5,259 nt of DNA, taken from NCBI GenBank assembly GCA_020628635.1, contig JAHDEU010000184.1, positions 1 to 5,259 of the forward strand, read 5' to 3'. This document shows positions 1 through 5,259 of the stretch, one piece after another (the stretch's first letter is position 1; each line of letters starts with the position of its first letter). Both the position numbers and the translations under genes were made by a program. The DNA comes from Hellea sp. Its GTDB lineage: Bacteria; Pseudomonadota; Alphaproteobacteria; Caulobacterales; Maricaulaceae. The notes below the pieces were generated by a model. That model saw only the letters and a program-made list of their open reading frames with translations, searched no databases and was not told where the DNA came from.

Positions 1-1442
1 CCGCTAAGGTTTCCAGGCCCGATACACATCTTAAACAGAACGCCCTCGCCACCAAGGTCCCGTTCGATCTCGGGCCGATCCACTTCGTCGGCATTGGCGG
101 CATCGGCATGTCCGGCATTGCCGAAGTCATGCTTAATCTCGGCTATCAAGTGCAAGGCTCTGACGCGCGTGAGAGCACGAATACGGCGCGGCTAAAACGG
201 CTCGGCGCGGAGATTTTCATCGGGCAAAAGGCGGAACAGGTGCACGGGGCAGGGGCGATCGTCATGTCCTCGGCAATCAAAGCGGACAACCCCGAACTGA
301 TGGAGGCGCGCAAACGCTCCATTCCTGTCGTGCGCCGCGCCGAAATGCTGGCCGAGCTGATGCGCCTGAAATGGACGGTCGCCGTGGGCGGCACGCATGG
401 CAAGACGACGACCACGACCATGATTGCCGCGCTGCTGGAAGGCGGCGGGCTCGACCCGACTGTCATCAATGGCGGCATCATCAACGCCTATGCGTCCAAC
501 GCCAAGCTCGGTATGGGCGAATGGATGGTGGTCGAGGCGGATGAGAGCGATGGCTCCTTCCTCAAACTTCTGCCGACTGTCGCGGTCGTCACCAATATCG
601 ACCCGGAGCATATGGAGCATTACGGCGATTTCGACGCCCTGCGGAAGGCGTTCGATACCTTTGTCGAGAACCTGCCATTCTACGGTTTCGCGGTGCTCTG
701 CCTCGATGACACCAATGTGCAGTCGCTCGTCGCGCGCGTCACGGACCGCCGCGTCGTCACCTATGGTTTCAATCCGCAGGCCGATGTGCGCGCATCCGAT
801 CTGGAGCTCACCCCGACCGGCACGCGCTTCACCGTCACTTTCCGCGAACGCGACGGCGAGACGGTCTGGGCCGATCTCTTCCTGCCCATGGCCGGACGTC
901 ACAACACGCAGAACGTCCTGTCCGCCATCGCGGTTTCACGCGAACTCGGCATGACGGAAGCGCAGGTGCGCGCGGGACTGGAGAGCTTCGGCGGGGTCAA
1001 GCGGCGCTTCACGCCGGTCGGCGAGTGGAACGGCGTCACCATCATCGACGATTACGGCCACCATCCGGTCGAGATTGCTGCCGTGCTGCAAGCCGCGCGT
1101 CAGGTCGCGGAAGGCAGGGTCCACGCCGTCATGCAGCCGCACCGCTACTCGCGGCTGTCCGATCTGTTCGAAGACTTCTCTACCTGCTTCAACGATGCCG
1201 ACACGGTGCACGTCGCTGATGTCTATGCGGCTGGGGAACAGCCGATCGACGGCATCTCCGGTCCGTCCCTGGTCGAGAGTATCCGCTCCCACGGCCATCG
1301 GAACGCGGCCATTACGACGAAGACGACTCTGGCTGGAGACCTCAAAGGCAAGCTCGAGCCTGGCGACCTTGTGATCTGCCTCGGGGCAGGGGACATCACC
1401 TATTGGGCAGCCGAGTTGGCCGAGCGGTTGGAACAGGCGTGA
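1..1442 (+). CDS. murC: UDP-N-acetylmuramate--L-alanine ligase MurC (5' partial)
   Basis: MurC catalyses ATP-dependent addition of L-alanine to UDP-MurNAc, the first step in building the peptidoglycan stem peptide, in the cytoplasm. The reading frame is open from the first complete codon at base 3 to the TGA at 1440-1442, giving 479 visible residues, close to the full family length. Visible motifs, counted from base 3: the N-terminal Rossmann glycine loop GIGGIGMSG (about 30-38), the P-loop GTHGKTTT (130-137), EADESDGSF (178-186), TNIDPEH (197-203), GRHNTQN (298-304) and DDYGHHP (349-355). These cover the UDP-binding, Mur ligase central and C-terminal domains. The ATG at 108 is not the start, because it lies inside the glycine loop. 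No ATG, GTG or TTG occurs in frame before it, so the true start is upstream of the window, probably by only a few codons. The 3' end overlaps murB by 4 bases. Family identity is very secure; only the start is unknown. Confidence 0.97.
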   Translation, partial: AKVSRPDTHLKQNALATKVPFDLGPIHFVGIGGIGMSGIAEVMLNLGYQVQGSDARESTNTARLKRLGAEIFIGQKAEQVHGAGAIVMSSAIKADNPELMEARKRSIPVVRRAEMLAELMRLKWTVAVGGTHGKTTTTTMIAALLEGGGLDPTVINGGIINAYASNAKLGMGEWMVVEADESDGSFLKLLPTVAVVTNIDPEHMEHYGDFDALRKAFDTFVENLPFYGFAVLCLDDTNVQSLVARVTDRRVVTYGFNPQADVRASDLELTPTGTRFTVTFRERDGETVWADLFLPMAGRHNTQNVLSAIAVSRELGMTEAQVRAGLESFGGVKRRFTPVGEWNGVTIIDDYGHHPVEIAAVLQAARQVAEGRVHAVMQPHRYSRLSDLFEDFSTCFNDADTVHVADVYAAGEQPIDGISGPSLVESIRSHGHRNAAITTKTTLAGDLKGKLEPGDLVICLGAGDITYWAAELAERLEQA

Positions 1443-2323
1443 ACCTGCCCAACGTCAGAGGCTCGCTCAAACGCAACGTCCTGCTCGCGCCCTATACATG
1501 GCTGCGGGTGGGCGGGGCGGCGGACGCGCTTTTCATTCCAAAAGACGAGGCGGACCTTGCGCTGTTTCTGAGTTCCATCGACCCGGCAGTCCCGGTGACA
1601 GTGCTCGGGGTGGCGTCGAACACGCTCGTCCGTGACGGCGGTGTCGAGGGCGTCGTCGTCCGGCTGGGACCGAGCTTCGCGCGTGTCTCCACCGACGGCA
1701 TGACCGTGCGCGCCGGAGCCGCCGCGCTCGATAGCCGAGTGGCAAAGGCTGCGGCGAAGTCGGGCATTGCAGGCCTTGAGTTCTACGCCGGGGTTCCCGG
1801 CACGATCGGCGGCGCCTTGCGCATGAACGCCGGATGCTACGGTTCCGAGACCGCGGACGTTCTGCAGTCCGTCGTCGCACTCGATCGTCGCGGACGGCGC
1901 TTGGAACTCTCCGTCGAGGACATGGACTATCGCTACCGCCATTGCGGCGCGCCGTCCGGTCTCATCTTCACCGAAGCCGTCTTCCAAGGCACGCCCGACA
2001 CCCCCGTCGCCATCACCGCGCGCATGGACGAGATCACGGCGATGCGCGAACAGTCGCAGCCGATCCGCGAGAAGACGTCCGGCTCCACCTTCAAGAACCC
2101 GAACGGCCAATCGTCGTGGAAGCTGATCGATGCGGCGGGCCTGCGCGGGTACCGCGTCGGCGGTGCTCAGATGAGCGAGCTGCATTGCAACTTCATGATC
2201 AATGCGGACGGCGCGAGCGCGGCTGATCTCGAGCAACTCGGCGAGACCGTGCGTGCCGAAGTGCTCGCCAGCCAGGGCGTGCAACTCGACTGGGAAGTGC
2301 GCCGCATCGGGAGGCCTGCGTGA
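1439..2323 (+). CDS. murB: UDP-N-acetylenolpyruvoylglucosamine reductase MurB
   Basis: MurB is the FAD flavoenzyme that uses NADPH to reduce UDP-GlcNAc-enolpyruvate to UDP-MurNAc, supplying the substrate of MurC. The protein is 294 residues. It shows the FAD-binding segment LGVASNTLVRDGG (56-68), FYAGVPGTIGGALRMNAG (115-132), YRYR (164-167), the SGSTFKNP loop with Ser216 as the expected proton-donor serine (214-221), AGLRGYRVGGAQMSELHCN (233-251), and a C-terminal WEVRRIG with the expected catalytic Glu286. The compact length and SGSTFKNP context fit the short type II-like MurB. I chose the GTG at 1439, in a GTGA overlap with the murC stop, because it gives the N-terminus VNLPNVRGSLKRN just before the conserved APYTWLRVGG. 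The upstream TTG at 1403 would add 12 residues without family support. The ribosome-binding site is weak (GGA at 1430-1432), so translational coupling to murC is likely. One oddity is Ala59 where the FAD motif usually reads GxGSN. Confidence 0.96.
   Translation: MNLPNVRGSLKRNVLLAPYTWLRVGGAADALFIPKDEADLALFLSSIDPAVPVTVLGVASNTLVRDGGVEGVVVRLGPSFARVSTDGMTVRAGAAALDSRVAKAAAKSGIAGLEFYAGVPGTIGGALRMNAGCYGSETADVLQSVVALDRRGRRLELSVEDMDYRYRHCGAPSGLIFTEAVFQGTPDTPVAITARMDEITAMREQSQPIREKTSGSTFKNPNGQSSWKLIDAAGLRGYRVGGAQMSELHCNFMINADGASAADLEQLGETVRAEVLASQGVQLDWEVRRIGRPA
2309..2314 (+). promoter_or_regulatory. Ribosome binding site of ddl
   Basis: GGGAGG lies inside the last codons of murB, 5 bases before the GTG at 2320. 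It is a good Shine-Dalgarno match and supports the GTG in the GTGA overlap as the ddl start. Confidence 0.7.
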
Positions 2324-3297
2324 AGGTTGCAGTGATCATGGGCGGCATCTCGGCGGAGCGCGAGGTCAGCCTGACGTCGGGCCGCGCATGTGCCGAAGCT
2401 CTTCGCGGCGAAAATTTCGAGGTCGCCGAAGTCGATGCCGCGCCCGATACGCTGCTGGCCGATCTCCACGAGGCCGCACCGGACGTCATCTTCAACGCGC
2501 TTCACGGCGACTGGGGCGAGGACGGCAAGGTCCACGGCCTGCTCGAGCGCTTCGGGAAGCCCTACACCCATAGCGGGGTGGCGGCGTCCAAGCTCGCCAT
2601 GAACAAGGAATGGGCCAAGGCCGTGTTCCGCCTGCACGGCATCACGGTCCCCGGCGGCGGCGCGACACCGCGTGCGCGGATCGGCGACGGAGGCGTCCTG
2701 CCCGCGCCCTATGTGGTCAAGCCCAACGGTTCGGGCAGCTCGGCCTCGGTTTATATCGTCGAGGACGAGACCCCCGATATACTTTCGCAGATCATGTCCG
2801 ATGACGGTCTCGGCGCGGAGCCGATCGTCGAGCCGTTCATCCCGGGCCGCGAGCTGACCGTCGCAGTCATGGACGGCCACGCCATCTGCGTAACCGAGAT
2901 CATCCCGGAGTCCGGCTGGTACGATTACCACGCCAAATATGGCGACGGCGGCTCGCGCCATGTTGTGGAGCCGGAACTCCCCGCGGGCGTGGCGGAACAG
3001 GCCATGCGCTGGGCTGAGACCGCGCATCTCGCGCTCGGCTGCCGCGGCGTGAGCCGCGCGGATTACCGGTTTGATGATACCGAATGGCCGGAAAATCACA
3101 GCGAATCCGACGTGGTAAACAGATTGGTAATGTTGGAGCTCAATACTCAACCCGGAATGACCCCGACATCGCTCGTGCCCGAACAATGCGCGCATGTCGG
3201 TCTGAGCTTTGGGAAGCTCTGCAGGTGGATGGTTGAGGACGCGACATGGCCCAGAACGGCGCAAAAGGAGCGGGGCAAACCCGCGTTTCGCCGATAA
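2320..3297 (+). CDS. ddl: D-alanine--D-alanine ligase (Ddl)
   Basis: This ATP-grasp enzyme joins two D-alanines into the dipeptide that MurF adds to the peptidoglycan precursor. The protein is 325 residues, somewhat longer than E. coli DdlB (306). Visible motifs are GGISAEREVSL with Glu13, equivalent to E. coli Glu15; FNALHGDWGEDG (58-69); Lys96 and Lys134 for ATP; the glycine-rich loop SGSSAS (138-143); GWYDYHAKY with Tyr207, equivalent to Tyr216; CRGVSRAD with Arg246 and Asp248; and ELNTQPGMTPTSLVP with Mg ligands Glu273 and Asn275, plus Ser284. The GTG start overlaps the murB stop by 4 bases and has a good Shine-Dalgarno. Three things are odd: the glycine-rich loop lacks the usual Glu and final Gly, the Arg246-Glu273 stretch is about 12 residues longer than in DdlB, and there is a basic C-terminal tail after WMVEDAT (309-325) that is co-encoded with the ftsQ start. 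All catalytic residues I can place are present, so I expect an active enzyme. The symbol could equally be ddlB. Confidence 0.95.
   Translation: MKVAVIMGGISAEREVSLTSGRACAEALRGENFEVAEVDAAPDTLLADLHEAAPDVIFNALHGDWGEDGKVHGLLERFGKPYTHSGVAASKLAMNKEWAKAVFRLHGITVPGGGATPRARIGDGGVLPAPYVVKPNGSGSSASVYIVEDETPDILSQIMSDDGLGAEPIVEPFIPGRELTVAVMDGHAICVTEIIPESGWYDYHAKYGDGGSRHVVEPELPAGVAEQAMRWAETAHLALGCRGVSRADYRFDDTEWPENHSESDVVNRLVMLELNTQPGMTPTSLVPEQCAHVGLSFGKLCRWMVEDATWPRTAQKERGKPAFRR
3103..3107. promoter_or_regulatory. GANTC site (possible CcrM methylation site)
   Basis: The sequence GAATC matches GANTC, the target of the cell-cycle methylase CcrM found in most alphaproteobacteria. It lies about 140 bases upstream of the ftsQ start, inside the low-GC patch of ddl. 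Only four GANTC sites occur in the whole window (1325, 2908, 3103, 4665). The match is certain; a regulatory role is inference. Confidence 0.3.
3113..3130 (+). repeat. Short direct repeat TGGTAA-N6-TGGTAA
   Basis: Two perfect TGGTAA copies (3113-3118 and 3125-3130) are spaced 12 bases start to start, upstream of ftsQ and within the ddl coding sequence (residues 265-270, VVNRLV). They resemble a degenerate pair of CtrA-type half-sites, but neither contains TTAA and the spacing is one base longer than the TTAA-N7-TTAA consensus. The repeat could be chance. Confidence 0.3.
3235..3239 (+). promoter_or_regulatory. Ribosome binding site of ftsQ
   Basis: GAGGA lies 6 bases before the ATG at 3246 and within the ddl coding region (codons for WMVEDAT). 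It supports an ftsQ start that overlaps ddl by 52 bases rather than a later start. Confidence 0.7.
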
Positions 3298-4121
3298 AGC
3301 CGCGCCTGCGCGGGGCGTCGCGCCTCGTGCAATCCCGGGTGCATGCCGGGCTTCGTGCCGCCACGCTCAACCGCCGCTCCGCGCTCAACTCCGCCGCCGG
3401 ACTGCTGGCCGCTCTGTTGGTGCTGTTCTTCCTTGCGCTCTGGCTCGGCGGCTACCTGCCCGCCGTGAAACAGAACATTTCGGACACGAAGCGCAACACG
3501 CTGATGAGCATGGGCTTCACCGTGGACCACATAGACGTGATGGGCGAGGGCAGGCTCAACGAAGCGGATGTCCGTGCCGCCGTGGGCATTTACCCCGGCG
3601 ACTACTTCTTCGCCGCCGACCTGCAGCGTGCGCAGGAGCGCACGGAAAGCCTGCCATGGGTTGACCGCGCCGTGGTGCGCCGCCTGTGGCCCAACCGCAT
3701 CGTCGTGCAGCTGGTCGAAACGACGCCCTATGCAATCTACCAGCAGCAGGGCGTGCTGCACCTGACCGACCTCGACGGCGCGCTGGTTGCCCCGCTGGAC
3801 GCGGACACGGCGCGACTGCCCGAGGGTCTGCGCGTTTTCACCGGGCCGCACGCCGCCGAACACGCCGCCGACATCACGCGCGTGGTCCAAAGCCAGCCCC
3901 GCATCTGGGCGCAGACCACCGCGCTGACCCGCCACGCATCGGGCCGTTGGGACCTGCACCTGCAGTCCGGCCTCCTGCTGCGCCTGCGTCACGGCCATGA
4001 GGCCCGCAGCCTGCAGCAATTCGCGCAGCTCTCGCCCGAGCAGGCCGCGCAATATGCCGTGGTCGATCTGCGCCTCGCCGACCGCATCACGCTGACCCCG
4101 ATAGAGCCGACCACCACGTGA
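3246..4121 (+). CDS. ftsQ: Cell division protein FtsQ
   Basis: FtsQ is a bitopic inner-membrane divisome protein that, with FtsB and FtsL, links early and late division proteins and controls septal peptidoglycan synthesis. The protein is 291 residues. It has a strongly basic cytoplasmic tail (1-47; ten Lys/Arg and no Asp/Glu), one membrane segment (about 48-70, rich in Leu, Ala and Phe), then a periplasmic POTRA domain (about 91-160: FTVDHIDVMGEGRLNEADVR, ESLPWVDRAVVRRLWPN, IVVQLVETTPYAIYQ). The FtsQ beta domain follows and ends with DLRLADRITLTPIEP. SLPWV and RxWPN are typical FtsQ/DivIB signatures. The ATG at 3246 has GAGGA 6 bases upstream. The gene overlaps ddl by 52 bases at its start and ftsA by 4 bases at its end. 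Sequence conservation in FtsQ is low, but the domain order together with its place between ddl and ftsA makes the call secure. Confidence 0.95.
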   Translation: MAQNGAKGAGQTRVSPIKPRLRGASRLVQSRVHAGLRAATLNRRSALNSAAGLLAALLVLFFLALWLGGYLPAVKQNISDTKRNTLMSMGFTVDHIDVMGEGRLNEADVRAAVGIYPGDYFFAADLQRAQERTESLPWVDRAVVRRLWPNRIVVQLVETTPYAIYQQQGVLHLTDLDGALVAPLDADTARLPEGLRVFTGPHAAEHAADITRVVQSQPRIWAQTTALTRHASGRWDLHLQSGLLLRLRHGHEARSLQQFAQLSPEQAAQYAVVDLRLADRITLTPIEPTTT

Positions 4122-5259
4122 GCCTGTCCCGTTCCGACACGATCTGCGTGCTCGACATCGGCACGTCCAAGGTGGCCTGCCTCATCGGTCGAAACGACCC
4201 GGCCACGGGCGTACGCCTGCTCGGCGCCGGAACGGCAGCGTCGGCCGGGGTCAAGCACGGCGCCGTGGTCGATCTCGACGCGGCCGAAGCCGGCATTCGC
4301 CAAGCCGTCCAGAAAGCCGAACGCGCAGCCGGGGTCACGGTCCACGGCGTCGTGGTCAATGGTGGCTTGCGCACGCTGAAATCCCGGCACATGCGCGTGC
4401 ATTCGCAGTTCGCGTCCGGCGCGATCGAGGACCGCAATCTCAAGCGCATCATCGACACGTCGCTGTCGCAGCAAGCGACGCCTGACCACGCCATCCTCCA
4501 TGCGCTCCCGCTCAATTGGGAAGTGGACGGCGAGAACGGAATTCGCGATCCGCGCGGCATGTATGGCCAGCGGCTGGGCGTGGACATGCACTTCGTCACC
4601 GCCGGCATCGGGCCCTTGCGCAATCTCGCCCATTGCATCGAGCGGTGTCACCTCTCCCTGCGCGGAGTCACGGTCAGCCCTTACGCCGCCGCGCAATCCG
4701 TGCTGACGCAGGACGAGCGCGACCTCGGCGTGACGCTGATCGACATGGGGGCGGGGCTTACGACGGCGTCGGTCTTCCGCGACAACCAGCTGGTCCATGT
4801 CGACGCGATCGGTGTCGGCGGCCGCAATGTGACGTCCGATATCGCGCGCGGACTGAACACGCCGGTGGAAGCGGCCGAGCGCATCAAGCTGCTCTACGGC
4901 TCCGCGCTGCACGGCTCGCGCGACGAATACGAGCAGATCCCGTGCCCGCCCGTCGGCGCCATGGACGAGCTGCAGCGCGTGCCCAAGGCGCGCCTCACCG
5001 CCATCATCCGCGCCCGCGCGGAGGAAACGCTGGAGCTGTTGCAGAAGCGTCTCTACGCTTCCGGCCTTGAAAGCCACTCCGGCCGGCAGATCGTTCTGAC
5101 CGGCGGCGCGGCGAAGCTGTCGGGCCTGCGCGAACTGACCGAACTCGTCTTCAACAAGCGCGTCCGCATCGGTACGCCGCACGGCGTCTTCGGCCTGACG
5201 GATGCCCTCGACGCACCGGACTACGCCGTGGCGACGGGCCTGCTGTGCCATGCCTATGA
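4118..5259 (+). CDS. ftsA: Cell division protein FtsA (3' partial)
   Basis: FtsA is an actin-like ATPase that tethers FtsZ to the inner membrane and recruits later divisome proteins. The frame is open from the GTG at 4118 to the window end with no stop, giving 380 residues. The final TGA letters (5257-5259) are out of frame. Visible motifs are the phosphate 1 loop DIGTSKV (13-19), the FtsA-specific 1C subdomain (about 85-165, ending MHFVTAG), phosphate 2 LIDMGAGLTT (207-216), DAIGVGGRNVTSDIARGL (229-246) and the adenosine motif IVLTGGAAKLSGL (325-337). It ends at DYAVATGLLCHAY, so the linker and C-terminal membrane-targeting amphipathic helix (perhaps 35-45 residues) lie beyond the window. 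The GTG shares its bases with the ftsQ stop (GTGA) and gives MSLSRSDTICVLDIG, a normal N-terminus. No good Shine-Dalgarno is visible (only GAG about 10 bases upstream), so coupling to ftsQ translation is likely. ftsZ would be expected next. Confidence 0.96.
   Translation, partial: MSLSRSDTICVLDIGTSKVACLIGRNDPATGVRLLGAGTAASAGVKHGAVVDLDAAEAGIRQAVQKAERAAGVTVHGVVVNGGLRTLKSRHMRVHSQFASGAIEDRNLKRIIDTSLSQQATPDHAILHALPLNWEVDGENGIRDPRGMYGQRLGVDMHFVTAGIGPLRNLAHCIERCHLSLRGVTVSPYAAAQSVLTQDERDLGVTLIDMGAGLTTASVFRDNQLVHVDAIGVGGRNVTSDIARGLNTPVEAAERIKLLYGSALHGSRDEYEQIPCPPVGAMDELQRVPKARLTAIIRARAEETLELLQKRLYASGLESHSGRQIVLTGGAAKLSGLRELTELVFNKRVRIGTPHGVFGLTDALDAPDYAVATGLLCHAY

Larger units (their letters stand above)
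3061..3160 (+). other. Low-GC patch inside ddl, upstream of ftsQ
   Basis: By hand count these 100 bases contain 46 G or C, well below the surrounding sequence. Codons rare in the rest of the window cluster here, such as GTA, AGA, TTG, ACT and CAA. The patch encodes the expanded loop of Ddl (about residues 252-268) and the start of the NTQPGM motif, so it remains coding. It contains a GAATC site and a TGGTAA direct repeat, and it ends about 85 bases before the ftsQ start. It may hold regulatory DNA for ftsQ-ftsA, but I cannot point to a convincing promoter. Confidence 0.5.

Noticed and set aside
108..110. ATG at 108 as the murC start
   Set aside because: It falls inside the conserved GIGGIGMSG nucleotide-binding loop, and the frame stays open to the window's left edge with MurC-like sequence.
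1403..1438. TTG at 1403 as the murB start
   Set aside because: It would add 12 residues without MurB similarity inside the murC coding region; the GTG at 1439 in the GTGA overlap fits the family N-terminus.
1400..2284. 294-codon open frame on the - strand opposite murB
   Set aside because: It is an antisense shadow that mirrors murB; no domain or independent start signal.
3115..3130. Canonical CtrA box (TTAA-N7-TTAA) upstream of ftsQ
   Set aside because: The half-sites read GTAA rather than TTAA and are spaced by 8, not 7, so the match is too poor to call.
3124..3144. Sigma-70-type promoter (TTGGTA ... GCTCAA) upstream of ftsQ
   Set aside because: The spacer is only about 8 bases and both elements are imperfect.
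2167..3264. 365-codon open frame on the - strand opposite ddl
   Set aside because: It is a shadow of ddl; low-complexity Arg/Ala/Gly/Asp-rich translation without motifs.
3989..5251. 420-codon open frame on the - strand opposite ftsQ/ftsA
   Set aside because: It is an antisense shadow of a high-GC coding region; the translation has no recognisable domain, while the + strand encodes FtsA with all its motifs.
5257..5259. TGA at the window end as the ftsA stop
   Set aside because: It is out of frame with the GTG at 4118, and FtsA would lack its C-terminal membrane-targeting helix; the gene continues past the window.

Overview
The window is a dense, single-strand stretch of the division and cell wall (dcw) cluster in the order murC-murB-ddl-ftsQ-ftsA, all on the + strand. 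This order, the high GC content (roughly 60-65% by eye) and the sequence style of the proteins point to an alphaproteobacterium, most plausibly in or near Caulobacterales/Hyphomonadales. Supporting protein features are a Ddl ending in NTQPGMTPTSLVPEQ, an FtsA starting RSDTICVLDIGTSK and a short FtsQ of 291 residues. No species can be named from the window alone.

Layout: the window opens inside murC, whose start codon lies just upstream. It then has complete murB (GTG start at 1439), complete ddl (GTG start at 2320) and complete ftsQ (ATG start at 3246), and closes inside ftsA (GTG start at 4118), about 35-45 codons before its expected end. There is no intergenic DNA. Three junctions (murC/murB, murB/ddl, ftsQ/ftsA) are 4-base GTGA overlaps in which the GTG start shares bases with the TGA stop. 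The fourth (ddl/ftsQ) is a 52-base overlap with a clear Shine-Dalgarno sequence inside ddl. No RNA genes, mobile elements, CRISPR arrays or terminators are visible.

How the genes work together: MurB makes UDP-MurNAc, MurC adds L-Ala to it, and Ddl makes the D-Ala-D-Ala dipeptide that MurF later attaches. All three act in the cytoplasm on the peptidoglycan precursor. FtsQ (inner membrane/periplasm) and FtsA (actin-like, on the cytoplasmic face of the membrane) are divisome proteins that connect septal wall synthesis to FtsZ, whose gene normally follows ftsA.

I do not see a previously undescribed system; this is a conserved housekeeping locus. The parts most worth a second look are in ddl. One is an expanded loop of about 12 residues between active-site residues, which coincides with a low-GC patch carrying one of only four GANTC sites in the window and a TGGTAA direct repeat upstream of ftsQ. 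The other is an atypical glycine-rich ATP-grasp loop (SGSSAS where EGSSVG is usual).
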